From assembly GCF_000242435.1 (NCBI RefSeq), contig NZ_JH591187.1, positions 867,512 through 931,511 of the forward strand: DNA of 64,000 bases, given 5' to 3'. Within the stretch, counting starts at the first letter, position 1; every line of letters begins with the position of its first letter. Below the pieces are notes generated by a model, which was given only the letters and a program-made list of their open reading frames with translations, made no database searches and was not told the origin of the DNA. Source of the stretch: Dialister succinatiphilus YIT 11850. Lineage in GTDB: Bacteria > Bacillota > Negativicutes > Veillonellales > Dialisteraceae. The translations under genes were made by a program, and so were the position numbers. Positions 40,779 through 49,870 of the stretch are shown in pieces.

Positions 40779-41729
40779 ATGCCGTGGAAAACAAAACTGA
40801 CAAAACTCTTATCCATTGATTATCCGATTATCCAGGGAGGCATGGCCTATATTTCCGATGGCCTCCTGGCTGCTGCCATGGCCCATGCAGGCTGCGCGGG
40901 AGTCATCGGTTCCGGCGGGTTCACCACCGACGAAGTGCGGGACAATATCCGCCGGGCTAAAGATATTCTGGGACCCAGAGGAATCTTCGGCGTGAACCTT
41001 ATGCTCCAGGCTCCCAATAAAGACGACGTGGCTCAGATTATTTGTGATGAAAAGGTACCCTTCGTCACATTAGGTGCCGGAAACCCTCTGCCCTGGTTTG
41101 ACGATCTTCACCATGCCGGCGTGAAATGCATTCCTGTAGTGCCTAATGTGAAACTGGCCAAAAGAGTACAGGATGCCGGTGCCGACGCCCTGGTGGTGGA
41201 AGGTATGGAAGCCGGCGGTCACGACGGCAAGCTCACCCTCATGGCCCTCCTGGAAAACGTACTTCCAGACATTGAAATTCCCGTCATCGCTGCCGGCGGC
41301 ATTGTAGACGGAAGAGGCATTGCTGCCGCCCTCGTTATGGGTGCCTCCGGCGTACAGATGGGCACCCGTTTCCTTCTGGCAGAAGAATGCCGTCTGCATC
41401 CTAAGGCAAAAGAAGCGATTATCAAAGCTCAGGACACGGACTCCACAGTCACCGGATTCACCACCGGTGACAGCGTACGAGGACTCAAAAACGCTTTCTC
41501 TGAAAAATACCTGAAAGCAGAATACAGCGGCTCTCCACTGGAAGAACTCATTTCCCTGGCCGTCGGCACCACCAGAAAAGGAGCCGTGGAAGGGGATACG
41601 GAAAACGGCTACGTCCTGGCCGGCATGTCCCTTACCCACCTCACCAGAATTCAGCCGGTAGAAGAAATTGTAGAAGAACTGGTTTCCGAGACAGAAAGAA
41701 CACTGGCCGGAGCCAAGGGGCTGATTTGA
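40779..41729 (+). CDS. fabK: Enoyl-ACP reductase II, FabK-like
   Basis: A 316-residue FMN-dependent TIM barrel of the FabK/nitronate monooxygenase family, which would reduce enoyl-ACP in type II fatty acid synthesis. It shows YPIIQGGMAYISDG (about 15-28), GVIGSGGF, GFTTDEV-type N-terminal helices, VVEGMEAGGHDG (about 138-149), VIAAGGIVDGRG and GVQMGTRFLLAEEC. The EAGGH motif and length favour FabK over nitronate monooxygenase. No other fab gene is adjacent. GGGAGGA before the ATG. Confidence 0.88.
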   Translation: MPWKTKLTKLLSIDYPIIQGGMAYISDGLLAAAMAHAGCAGVIGSGGFTTDEVRDNIRRAKDILGPRGIFGVNLMLQAPNKDDVAQIICDEKVPFVTLGAGNPLPWFDDLHHAGVKCIPVVPNVKLAKRVQDAGADALVVEGMEAGGHDGKLTLMALLENVLPDIEIPVIAAGGIVDGRGIAAALVMGASGVQMGTRFLLAEECRLHPKAKEAIIKAQDTDSTVTGFTTGDSVRGLKNAFSEKYLKAEYSGSPLEELISLAVGTTRKGAVEGDTENGYVLAGMSLTHLTRIQPVEEIVEELVSETERTLAGAKGLI

Positions 41730-41844
41730 ATTTTATGCCCTCTGGGGCAGAAGGGGCGCGGCTGCGCCGCAGGTTGCGTAGAAAGGTTGTGTCCCCAGAG
41801 GGGAAACGACTCACTACGTTTTGTGCGTCGCTTTGCTCCTTCAC
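41730..41844. repeat. GC-rich hairpins and degenerate repeat unit
   Basis: Short inverted repeats (GCCCCTTCTGCCCC-like, GCGGCTGCGCCGC, CCCCAGAGGGG), followed by a degenerate piece of the 73-bp repeat (GTCGCTTTGCTCC). Confidence 0.5.
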
Positions 41845-42064
41845 CCACTGCTGTCACTGACTCACTGGATTTTCAGGTCGCTGATGCTCCCTTACAAATC
41901 CAGTTCGCATAGTGCATCCACTGCTGTCACTGACTCACTGGATTTTCAGGTCGCTGATGCTCCCTTACAAATCCAGTTCGCATAGTGCATCCTCTGCTGT
42001 CACTGACTCACTGGATTCTCAGGTCGCTTTGCTCCCCTACGAATCCAGTTCGCATAGTGCAAAA
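41845..42064. repeat. 73-bp tandem direct repeat, three units
   Basis: Three units with a period of exactly 73 bp (start points near 41845, 41918, 41991). Units 1 and 2 are nearly identical; unit 3 differs at several positions. Each holds an inverted repeat, ACTGGATTT...AAATCCAGT in units 1-2 and ACTGGATTC...GAATCCAGT in unit 3, i.e. a compensated base pair. No coding potential. Confidence 0.88.
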
Positions 42065-42104
42065 TGTGTTCGCTGTGCATCGCTGCCGCTCAAGGGGCAA
42101 GGCC

Positions 42105-42147
42105 AAAGGGTTCAAAGGGTTCAAAAGGTTCAGAGGGTTCAGAGGGG
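42105..42147. repeat. 9-bp repeat (AAAGGGTTC)n plus hairpins
   Basis: Four units AAAGGGTTC / AAAGGGTTC / AAAAGGTTC / AGAGGGTTC, then AGAGGGG. Two hairpins follow, ATTGCCGCCGAAGGCGGCAAT and GCCGCCTTACGGCGGC. The same 9-mer recurs at 51676. Confidence 0.85.
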
Positions 42148-42291
42148 AAGGATTGCCGCCGAAGGCGGCAATGATTTTATATGCCGCCTTACGGCGGCCA
42201 GCGGTAAACGGATAGCAGATAGCCGTCCCACTGTCTCACTAGTACACCAGCTCACTAGTTCACTAGCTCACCAGCCCACTTTTCCCCACAT

Positions 42292-42345
42292 AAAAAAGCC
42301 ATGAAATGATATCTCCTTTGAGATTCCATTTCATGGCTTTTCATA
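42292..42345. terminator. Bidirectional terminator, fabK side/flippase gene
   Basis: Long hairpin AAAAGCCATGAAATG...CATTTCATGGCTTTT between convergent fabK and the flippase gene, A/T-runs at both ends. Confidence 0.88.
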
Positions 42346-42371
42346 TTTCCTATGATGTATGAGATGTATGA

Positions 42372-43973
42372 TTAGATTTTAAAGCTCAGTTTTTCTACAG
42401 TTGCTGCCAGTTTCGGTCCAATTTTCGGCACGCCCTGTACGTCTTCCGGCTTCACAGCCCGGATGACCACAATAGCTGTCAGGTAAACCACTCCGCCTAC
42501 ACAGATAGCCGCTAATGTGGCAAGGGTATTGCTGTGGATGAAACTGAAAGCTCCGTGGTAGGCCCCCAGAACAGCAGCACCCATGATGCCGGCGGCGACG
42601 AACAGTTTCACCGTGTGAAGCATATCCATGGTATATCTTCTGTATTTATAGAGGAAAATCAGATTCAGCACGGCTGCCACGCCAAAGTCAGCGTTAGTGG
42701 CCCAGGCTGCCCCAAGCACACCCCAGGCGGGAAGGGCGGTAAGATTCCAGGAAAGAAGTACCTTTACCGATGCGGAAATGACCATGTTAATGAAAGGAAT
42801 GGCCGTTTTGCCCATGCCCTGCAGAACACCGGTAGTAACCTGCTGCACTCCCAGAAGGAATACGCCAAAACTCATGACTGCAATGCAGGGGCCCGCATCA
42901 GGGGTCGCATAAAGCATGGCAGAAATCGGGGTGGCAATGACGCACATGCCCACGAAAGCAGGAATCGTAATGAGATTGGCCAGCCGCATGGCGGTGTCGG
43001 TCCTCTTCATCACTACATCTCCCCTTTTCTGAGCAATCGCTTCAGAAATGACAGGCACCAGGCTGGCCGCCAGGGAAGCGGTCACAATGGTGGGCATATT
43101 CACGAGGGCCGTAGCCATGCCGGTGAGATAGCCGAAGAGAGTCGTCGCTTCTTCCACCGCAAACCCTGCCACTTCCAAACGCCGGGGCACAATGAAAAGG
43201 TCGATGTTGGATACGATGGGCAGCATAATATTAGCCAGTGAAACGGGGATGGCCAGCACAAGAAGCCTTTTGATAATGTGGAGGGCACTTTGCGGTTTAA
43301 TGGAAGGATCCTGCTCAGAAGCCAGTTCTTTTCGCCAGCCTCGGGTCATGTAATAGAAACCGATAAGGACCACAATGCCCATGAAAGCACCGGGAGCCGC
43401 ACCCAGCGTAGCACCGGCAGCACCGAATTCAAGGCCGTAAGGCAGAAGGATGACAGCAAAGGCAATCATGGTCACCACCCGCACCACCTGCTCCAGAATC
43501 TGGGATACTGCCGTAGGCGTCATAAGCTGGAGACCCTGGAAATAGCCGCGCAGCGTTGCCAGAAGGGTGGCGCAGAAAACAGCCGGAGAAAGAGCAAGAA
43601 GAGACCAATAGGCACGGGGATCGCGAACGATGCCCGTATCCACCAGCCACTGAGCGCCAAAGAAAAGAAGGACACTGAAAAAGAGCCCTGTCAGCACCAA
43701 AGCTGCCATGGAAATACGAAATACTTTCTGTCCGCCGTGATAATCGTTTAACGCATTTCTCTCTGCCACCATGATGGAAATAGCTACCGGAAGACCGGCA
43801 GAGGATACGGAAAGACAGAGGAGATAAATTGGATAGGCCATTTGGTATAGGCCGATGCCCTCCCCGCCCAGAAGACGGGACAGATAGATACGACTGAACG
43901 CACCAATAAATTTAACAATAATACCGGCTACTGTCAGAATCAGGGCACCCTGGATAAATGAATTTTTACGCAT
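42372..43973 (-). CDS. Polysaccharide/lipid flippase, SpoVB-MurJ-like
   Basis: A 533-residue membrane protein of the MOP exporter superfamily (polysaccharide biosynthesis/SpoVB branch) with about 14 hydrophobic segments. Family-like stretches are GGEGIGLYQMAYPIYLLCLS (about 36-55) and LRGYFQGLQLMTPTAVSQI (about 145-163). It probably flips an undecaprenyl-linked intermediate such as lipid II or an exopolysaccharide precursor. The protein lacks any soluble domain. CAGGTG lies 4 nt before the ATG. Monocistronic, so no pathway context. Confidence 0.87.
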   Translation of the reverse strand: MRKNSFIQGALILTVAGIIVKFIGAFSRIYLSRLLGGEGIGLYQMAYPIYLLCLSVSSAGLPVAISIMVAERNALNDYHGGQKVFRISMAALVLTGLFFSVLLFFGAQWLVDTGIVRDPRAYWSLLALSPAVFCATLLATLRGYFQGLQLMTPTAVSQILEQVVRVVTMIAFAVILLPYGLEFGAAGATLGAAPGAFMGIVVLIGFYYMTRGWRKELASEQDPSIKPQSALHIIKRLLVLAIPVSLANIMLPIVSNIDLFIVPRRLEVAGFAVEEATTLFGYLTGMATALVNMPTIVTASLAASLVPVISEAIAQKRGDVVMKRTDTAMRLANLITIPAFVGMCVIATPISAMLYATPDAGPCIAVMSFGVFLLGVQQVTTGVLQGMGKTAIPFINMVISASVKVLLSWNLTALPAWGVLGAAWATNADFGVAAVLNLIFLYKYRRYTMDMLHTVKLFVAAGIMGAAVLGAYHGAFSFIHSNTLATLAAICVGGVVYLTAIVVIRAVKPEDVQGVPKIGPKLAATVEKLSFKI

Positions 43974-44258
43974 TTTTCACCTGTTTCAATAGGAAATAGA
44001 TTCACAACTCATATAGTCATATCAGATTTCAGAAAAATTGTAAAGCATTATGGCCGATTTTTATCTGAACCAGTCCAGAAGGATGGGAAAATGAGAAGCG
44101 TTGAAAGGGCCGTGACCGCCGCTTTGAAGGTAATGTTTTATAGTCACCGCTGCCTTCCTTTCCTCTCCAACCAGAATACAAAAACAGGAAGAGGATTTCG
44201 GCCCCGTCATCTTTGAGATGACCGATAATAAATATCAGCCGATGGAAAGGAACCGACT
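43974..44258. other. Intergenic region upstream of flippase gene
   Basis: About 285 bp, presumably containing the flippase promoter; no clear promoter, gene or repeat recognised before MITE copy 4. Confidence 0.4.
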
Positions 44259-44423
44259 TAGGGAAGCACTGATTAATTCATAGAGTTTTCTTTTATAAGA
44301 ATTTTTATGCACTGTTTCGTCATGGGCTTCCTTAAATAGCTCGCTATTCGCGTCAGCCCATTCCTCGCATTGCATAAAAATTCAAGAATAAAAGCAAACA
44401 ATGATTTAATCAGCGCTTCCCTA
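44259..44423 (-). mobile_element. 165-bp palindromic MITE-like element, copy 4
   Basis: Inverted relative to copy 1, TA at both ends, nearly identical to copies 2, 3 and 5. It lies 44 bp past the mfd stop. No separate terminator is visible for mfd, so this element may supply the 3' hairpin (inference). Confidence 0.85.
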
Positions 44424-44467
44424 GGCGGTCAGCAGCAGAAAGAAAATATATTCCCACCGTCAAAACT

Positions 44468-47400
44468 CTACTCGCCCTTTACTTCTTTATACATTTCATC
44501 CATGAATTGGGCCATCCATTTCATTTCGTCTCCGGTAATGGCTTTTTTATTAATATTCATTTTGGCCATATGGCCGGGAAGGAGGCGGATGTAGGGAAGC
44601 ATAGTCCTTGGGAGTTTCATGGGGTTCCAGCCCCGCATGGGTTCTTCGTCAGCCCAGGTAATGACGAAGGAAGCACCGCTGTCCATAATGCTTCCGATTC
44701 CAAGCTGCCTTGCCTTGACGCGGATACGGGAAATATGGAACAGTTTTTCCACTGGCCTGGTAGGAGTACCGAAGCGGTCCACCACTTCATCAATCAAGTC
44801 AGAAAGGGCCTTGTCATTTTCTACAGCAGCCAGGCGGCGATAAATTTCCATTTTCTGCTCTTCATTGGAAATATAGCTTTCATCCAGATAGGCATCCTGG
44901 CGAAATTCGATAGTGGTATTAGGCAGTTTTTTAGGCAGGGGCCTGTTTTCCCTTTTGGCCCTGAGCCTTTCCACTGCCTCTTCCAGCATGGTGCAGTAGG
45001 TGGCAAAACCGACGCTGGCAATGTTTCCATGCTGAGCCGCGCCTAGAAGATTTCCGGCGCCCCGGATTTCCAAATCCCGCATGGCCACTTTGAAGCCGCT
45101 GCCCAATTCCGTAAATTCACGGATGGTATCCAGCCTTTTTTCCGCTACTTCCGAAAGGACTTTGCCTTTCCGATAGAAAAACCAGGCCCGGGCGATTTTT
45201 TCAGAGCGGCCTACTCTTCCCCTCATCTGATAAATCTGGGAAAGTCCCATGCGGTCTGCATCATATACCAGCATGGTATTGGCATTAGGCTGGTCAAGTC
45301 CGTTTTCAATGAGGGTGGTACAGAGAAGCACATCGTATTTTTCATCATAGAAATCAAGCATCACCTTTTCCAGCTGTCTGCCCTCCATGCGGCCATAGGC
45401 AACGCCGATAGTCACATTTTCAGGAAGGATACTGCGAAGATGGTCCAGCATGGCGGGCATGGATTCTATGCGGTTATACACAAAATAGGTCTGGCCGCCC
45501 CTTTCCTTTTCACGAAGGATGGCATCTCTTACAATGGTATCATCATACTCCGTCACATAGGTCTGGATCGCATGGCGGTTGGAAGGAGGTGTAGTAATAG
45601 TGACCATGTCCCTCACGCCGGTAAGACTCATATGGAGAGTGCGGGGAATAGGCGTAGCCGACAGGGTGAGCACATCGATTCCGCTGGACCAGGATTTCCA
45701 TTTTTCCTTCTGTACCACGCCGAAGCGCTGCTCTTCATCCACCACCAGAAGCCCCAGTTTCCTGCACTCTACCTTCTTGTTGAGTACCGCATGGGTGCCG
45801 ATAACCACATCTATATCGCCGTCCTTTAAACGGCGCAGAATTTCTTTTTTCTCTTTCAGCGTGGTAAATCGGTTCAGGAGAGCCACATTCACGCCAAAGT
45901 TATCCATACGGTCTTTGAAATTTTTGTAATGCTGCTGGGATAGTACCGTGGTGGGACAGAGCACCATGGCTTGATAGCCGCTCATGACACATTTAAAAAC
46001 CGCCCGCATGGCCACTTCCGTTTTGCCGAAACCCACGTCGCCGCAAAGGAGCATATCCATGGGCACCGGCCTTTCCATGGCCTGTTTGATACCGTCAATA
46101 GCGGTGAGCTGGTCCTCCGTTTCCACGAAGGGAAAGGTATCCTCAAATTCCCGCTGCTCCGGGCCGTCTTTGGCAAAGGCAATGCCTTTGGTGATTTCCC
46201 GTTTAGCATAAATATCAAGAAGCCTTTCCGCCAGTTCCTCAATGGATTTTCTGGCCTTGGATCGAATTTTCTCCCAATGAGCTTCTCCCATCTTGTTCAA
46301 TACCGGAGTACCGCCCTCAGGGCCTATGTATTTTTCCAGAGTTGAAATCTTTTCCACCGGCAGGTAAAGCTTATCATTTCCTGCATACTGGATGGCAATA
46401 TAGTCTCGATGCACGCCGGAAAGCTCGATGGTCTTAAGCCCCAGATATTTGCCGATACCGTGCACGTCCTGTACCACATAGTCTCCAGGGTTTAAGTCGG
46501 AGAAGTATCGAATCTGTCGTCCTTTGCCAGCGCCTCTCACCCGGCGGATTTTCTGTTTTCCCAGTATGTCGCCGGCAGTCAGAAGAGCCAGTTTTTCCGG
46601 GGCCATTTCATAACCTTCGGAAAGAACGCCATGCACCAGGCAGACGCTGGAAGAGGTCATATCCGAAGAAAGAGGGATTTCATATTCTTTAAGGATTTCC
46701 TTTAACTCCTCTTCTTCCGAAGCCCGGGGAACCACGAGAAGAACCTTCCATTCTTTCTTCAGGAGAGATTTTAAATCTTCAATAAAAATGGGAATCTGCC
46801 GCTGATAGTTGGTCATGGACTGGCCCTGCCAGCCGAAGATAACCGGCTGGAAAGCAGTGAGAGAACGGTTCAGCAGGGAGAAAATAATTTCCCTGTTTCC
46901 CTTCCGCCCCCTTCGCACCATGTCATTCCAGGGAAAGGCCTTTCCTCTGTTTTCCTTTTCTTCCTTGAAATAACGATTCAGATTTTCCTCGGACCGCTGG
47001 GGTTCGTCGTAAAGGATAAGTCCCCCATCCAAATAATCAAAAAGGATGCTCTTTTTTTCTTCTTTAAGAGACAGAGGCAGCACCATAGCCTTTTCAAAGC
47101 GTTCCATGGATCGCTGGCTGTCCTCATCAAAGGAACGGATGCTGTCGATTTCATCACCAAAAAATTCAATACGCAGGGGATGGGCTTCGCTGATGGGGAA
47201 AATATCCACAATATCACCGCGTACCGCAAAATGGCCGCATCTTTCGACCTGCCCCACTCGTTCATAACCGGCGGAAACCAGTTTTTCCAGAAGATCCTCT
47301 CTTCCCCATTCCTCGCCCAGGGTAAAGGTAAGGGCATGGTCTTTCAGCAGCTGAGGAGAAACGATTTTCTGGGCAGCCTCTATGGAAGTTGCCAGAATCA

Positions 47401-47827
47401 CAGTCTTCTTCTTCTCCATGAGAAGGGAAAGAGACTGCATACGGTCCCTGAGCCGCTCGGTTCCCGTAAAAGTGACATGAAAACCAGCCTCCTCCACGAG
47501 AGGAAAAGGATGTGCATCGTAATCGGGAGCAAAGAAAGCCAGATCCTCTTCCCAGCGGAAAATGTCTTTCTGGTCAGGTACGATAATCACAGCCCTGTCA
47601 CAGTTCTTCAGAAGAGCCGCTGCGGCCAGTGCTTTCTGGGACCCGGAAATCCCTGTCATCATGAGGGGTTTTCCTTTTTCGGCCAAAGGACATAGCCTCA
47701 TCAGCCTTTCCCTCGTACCTTCTGCCAGCAGTGGGCCGGTGGTACGGTCTAAGGGAAAAGGATTCCTGCCATCCCTTAATGCCGCCTTCACACCGGACAA
47801 GGAAGATGCTTTTTCTTGTTCATTCAT
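44468..47827 (-). CDS. mfd: Transcription-repair coupling factor
   Basis: A 1119-residue Mfd that removes stalled RNA polymerase and recruits UvrA. It has a UvrB-like N-terminal module, a CarD-like RNA-polymerase-interacting domain (GDYVVQDVHGIGKYLGL, about 455-471), and translocase motifs LLCGDVGFGKTEVA (about 600), VVDEEQRFGV and ATPIPRTLHMSL. The C-terminal TRCF domain (RMPEE-type, here PLPKKLPNTTIEF) follows. Slightly shorter than typical. Its ATG overlaps the folK stop by 4 bp, placing it in the folP-folB-folK-mfd operon. Confidence 0.96.
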   Translation of the reverse strand: MNEQEKASSLSGVKAALRDGRNPFPLDRTTGPLLAEGTRERLMRLCPLAEKGKPLMMTGISGSQKALAAAALLKNCDRAVIIVPDQKDIFRWEEDLAFFAPDYDAHPFPLVEEAGFHVTFTGTERLRDRMQSLSLLMEKKKTVILATSIEAAQKIVSPQLLKDHALTFTLGEEWGREDLLEKLVSAGYERVGQVERCGHFAVRGDIVDIFPISEAHPLRIEFFGDEIDSIRSFDEDSQRSMERFEKAMVLPLSLKEEKKSILFDYLDGGLILYDEPQRSEENLNRYFKEEKENRGKAFPWNDMVRRGRKGNREIIFSLLNRSLTAFQPVIFGWQGQSMTNYQRQIPIFIEDLKSLLKKEWKVLLVVPRASEEEELKEILKEYEIPLSSDMTSSSVCLVHGVLSEGYEMAPEKLALLTAGDILGKQKIRRVRGAGKGRQIRYFSDLNPGDYVVQDVHGIGKYLGLKTIELSGVHRDYIAIQYAGNDKLYLPVEKISTLEKYIGPEGGTPVLNKMGEAHWEKIRSKARKSIEELAERLLDIYAKREITKGIAFAKDGPEQREFEDTFPFVETEDQLTAIDGIKQAMERPVPMDMLLCGDVGFGKTEVAMRAVFKCVMSGYQAMVLCPTTVLSQQHYKNFKDRMDNFGVNVALLNRFTTLKEKKEILRRLKDGDIDVVIGTHAVLNKKVECRKLGLLVVDEEQRFGVVQKEKWKSWSSGIDVLTLSATPIPRTLHMSLTGVRDMVTITTPPSNRHAIQTYVTEYDDTIVRDAILREKERGGQTYFVYNRIESMPAMLDHLRSILPENVTIGVAYGRMEGRQLEKVMLDFYDEKYDVLLCTTLIENGLDQPNANTMLVYDADRMGLSQIYQMRGRVGRSEKIARAWFFYRKGKVLSEVAEKRLDTIREFTELGSGFKVAMRDLEIRGAGNLLGAAQHGNIASVGFATYCTMLEEAVERLRAKRENRPLPKKLPNTTIEFRQDAYLDESYISNEEQKMEIYRRLAAVENDKALSDLIDEVVDRFGTPTRPVEKLFHISRIRVKARQLGIGSIMDSGASFVITWADEEPMRGWNPMKLPRTMLPYIRLLPGHMAKMNINKKAITGDEMKWMAQFMDEMYKEVKGE

Positions 47828-48324
47828 TTGCTCATCTCCTTTCCTTCTTTGTCGAGCTTCACCAGATCTTTATATCCATCAAGAGATTCAATGCGGTGAT
47901 GAATGGTTTCATGGTCATAAACGAAATCCGGCAGGATTTCCTCGAGCGGAACCAGCACAAAAGGCCGCTCCCAGAAATAGGGATGCGGCAGGCGGAGAAA
48001 ATCGGTCTCGCTTCTTACACAGTCACTGTATATAAGATCCAGATCCAGGCTGCGGGGGCCCCAGTGAATATCCCGTTTCCGTCCGAATTCTTTTTCTATT
48101 TTAAGGAAAAGTGTCATGAGCTCTTCCGCTGTTCCCTCCCATGCCACCAGTGCTGCTGCATTAATGAAATCAGGCTGGTCCGTCTTTCCCCAGGGTTTGG
48201 TTCTGTAAAAGGAAGAAGCCTTCAGAATGTAGACATTTTCCTCTCCCAGCCTTTTGAATGCGCTTTGTAATATACCCAGGGAATCTCCCATATTGGAGCC
48301 CAGGGCCATAATATATGTATTCAT
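47824..48324 (-). CDS. folK: 6-hydroxymethyl-dihydropterin pyrophosphokinase
   Basis: A 166-residue HPPK that pyrophosphorylates hydroxymethyl-dihydropterin in folate synthesis. Motifs: ALGSNMGD (about 6-13), SSFYRTKPWG, FINAAALV, and the catalytic WGPRSLDLDLIYSD (about 93-106) with LPHPYFWERPFVLVPL. ATG 48324 (MNTYIMALGSN) is the family start, although its ribosome-binding site is weak (GAGA). A 16-bp perfect palindrome lies between folB and this start. Confidence 0.93.
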   Translation of the reverse strand: MNTYIMALGSNMGDSLGILQSAFKRLGEENVYILKASSFYRTKPWGKTDQPDFINAAALVAWEGTAEELMTLFLKIEKEFGRKRDIHWGPRSLDLDLIYSDCVRSETDFLRLPHPYFWERPFVLVPLEEILPDFVYDHETIHHRIESLDGYKDLVKLDKEGKEMSK

Positions 48325-48336
48325 GTGTCTCAATGA

Positions 48337-48352
48337 TGCAGGATATCCTGCA
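48337..48352. repeat. 16-bp perfect palindrome between folB and folK
   Basis: TGCAGGATATCCTGCA, wholly inside the 34-bp gap between folB stop and folK start; could fold as a 6-bp hairpin in mRNA ahead of a weak start. Confidence 0.7.
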
Positions 48353-48358
48353 GACTCA

Positions 48359-48721
48359 TCATTTCCTTTCTTTGCAAAGAGTGACAGAAACATCATCCAG
48401 GATGCCGGGAATAGGAGAGCCCGGCTTGTGGACAGTCGTTATCACTTTTGTCACCGGCGGGAAATTTTCCATAATATCAGTATTGATAACGCCTGCCAGT
48501 CTTTCCAGCAGTTTATAGGGGCCTCCTTCAGCCCTCTTTTTCACTATTTCATATACGGCCACATAATTGACAGAATCTTCCAGGGCATCTGTTTCTCCTA
48601 CCCTGGACAAATCCAGATCCATTTCCACATCAATGTAAAAACGCTGGCCCAGCTTTGTTTCTTCCGGTTCATCGCCATGATACCCGAAAAAAGCCATACC
48701 TTTAAGGTCAATATGATCCAT
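48359..48721 (-). CDS. folB: Dihydroneopterin aldolase
   Basis: A 120-residue DHNA converting dihydroneopterin to hydroxymethyl-dihydropterin. It has KGMAFFGYHGDEPEE with the substrate-binding Tyr/Glu, GQRFYIDVEMDLD, VNYVAVYEIV, LLERLAGVI and the conserved lysine near VHKPGSPIPG. Start ATG 48721 (MDHIDLKG) follows AAGGAG by 6 nt; a longer frame would intrude further into folP. It overlaps the folP end by 14 bp. Confidence 0.94.
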   Translation of the reverse strand: MDHIDLKGMAFFGYHGDEPEETKLGQRFYIDVEMDLDLSRVGETDALEDSVNYVAVYEIVKKRAEGGPYKLLERLAGVINTDIMENFPPVTKVITTVHKPGSPIPGILDDVSVTLCKERK

Positions 48722-49577
48722 AGGACTCTCCTTTTCCCTGAAAAAGACGGAGCGCATCCCATACCGCAAGTTCCCGGGCTGTGGTTTTTACATCGTGGAC
48801 TCTGTAAATGGAGCAGCCTTTTTCAGCGCCCCAGAGATTCACTGCCGCCGTGCCTTCATCCCGTTCATCGGCATCGGTACCAAGGATGGTGCCAATAAAT
48901 CGTTTACGGCTTACACCAAGAAGCCAGGGGCAGGGGAAAGCCAGAGTAAGCTCATCAAGCCTCTTGAGGATTTCCATATTCTGCTCCGCATTCTTTCCAA
49001 AGCCAATGCCCGGATCCAGGATAATGTTCTCTGCCCTGACGCCGGCGGAAAGGGCAATTTCAATGGATTTATCGAAGAAGTGCTTCAAATCATCCATCAT
49101 ATCCTTTCCGTAGACTTTCGTTTCCTGGTTATGCATGAGAATCACAGGAACATCAAAAGCGGCGGCGGTTTTAGCCATACTGCCGTCATCATACTGAAAT
49201 CCCCAGATATCATTGACTATATGAGCTCCTGCCTTGAGAGCAGTTTCCATGGTTTCATAATGATAGGAATCAACGGATACAGGAACCATACTCACCTTCA
49301 GCACATCAGGAAGAAATTGCATGAGACGCTTTGTCTCCTCTTCCGGTGTAAGCGCCACATGGCCCGGTCTGGTAGATTCTGCCCCCACATCAATCAGATG
49401 AGCTCCGTCTTTAATCATATCGGTGGCATGGGAAACGGCCAGGGTGTTGGAATTCCATTTTCCCCCATCGGAAAAAGAATCAGGCGTTACATTGAGGATT
49501 CCCATAACCAGGGACCTTTCACCTAATTCCAGCTTCTTTCCATCTTTCCATTCATATAGACGATGCTGTCTTTTCAT
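48708..49577 (-). CDS. folP: Dihydropteroate synthase
   Basis: A 289-residue DHPS joining pABA to hydroxymethyl-dihydropterin pyrophosphate, the sulfonamide target. Motifs: MGILNVTPDSFSDGG (about 25-39), IDVGAESTRPG (about 62-72), VNDIWGF, LMHNQ, DPGIGFGKN and GVSRKRFIG. ATG 49577 (MKRQHRL) follows GGGGG by 6 nt; the ATG at 49583 is too close to that site. First gene of folP-folB-folK-mfd; the chorismate and GTP branches are not in the window. Confidence 0.95.
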   Translation of the reverse strand: MKRQHRLYEWKDGKKLELGERSLVMGILNVTPDSFSDGGKWNSNTLAVSHATDMIKDGAHLIDVGAESTRPGHVALTPEEETKRLMQFLPDVLKVSMVPVSVDSYHYETMETALKAGAHIVNDIWGFQYDDGSMAKTAAAFDVPVILMHNQETKVYGKDMMDDLKHFFDKSIEIALSAGVRAENIILDPGIGFGKNAEQNMEILKRLDELTLAFPCPWLLGVSRKRFIGTILGTDADERDEGTAAVNLWGAEKGCSIYRVHDVKTTARELAVWDALRLFQGKGESYGSY

Positions 49578-49611
49578 GTCCATCCCCCTTAAGGAAAAAT
49601 CATTTCATACC

Positions 49612-49617
49612 ATTATA
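49612..49617 (-). promoter_or_regulatory. -10 element of folP operon
   Basis: TATAAT on the minus strand, ~35 bp before the folP start; -35 is weak. Confidence 0.5.
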
Positions 49618-49648
49618 GCACGGACAGGAAGCTCCTGAAAATTTCAAC

Positions 49649-49789
49649 AAAAAAAGCGGTATCCACCGCCTTCTTTGTGCAAGACCGCCATTGAGGAGTA
49701 TGACGAATCCGCAGTCAGATTGATAATCAGGGAAATAATCATCAATGAGACCGGACAGATAAACCCGTCCCATGGCATTTCCTCCATGT
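49649..49789 (-). ncRNA. Candidate ~140-nt transcript or leader upstream of folP
   Basis: A compact transcription unit: promoter TTGGAT-17 bp-TATAAT (49796-49824), GGAGG (49781-49785), ATG at 49773, then a terminator GCGGT-GGAT-ACCGC with seven T (49649-49669). The frame opened by the ATG (MGRVYLSGLIDDYFPDYQSD..., stop at 49600) runs through the terminator without a stop, so a terminated RNA would lack one. It could be a small RNA, an attenuated folP leader, or a small-protein gene with readthrough. No family recognised. Confidence 0.4.
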
Positions 49790-49795
49790 AACCCT

Positions 49796-49824
49796 ATTAT
49801 ACAAAATTTTTCACAAAAATCCAA
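49796..49824 (-). promoter_or_regulatory. Promoter of the small transcript upstream of folP
   Basis: TTGGAT (49819-49824), 17 bp, TATAAT (49796-49801). Confidence 0.75.
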
Positions 49825-49870
49825 TAGGTTTAAAATTTTTTAATACCGGGCATGGAGCCCCTGACCGCCT

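Noticed and set aside
41845-42064. Possible CRISPR array
   Set aside because: The 73-bp units are direct repeats without unique spacers, and there are no cas genes in the window.
49577-49830. THF or other known riboswitch upstream of folP
   Set aside because: No conserved THF-riboswitch sequence was recognised in the leader; only a simple promoter-ORF-terminator arrangement.
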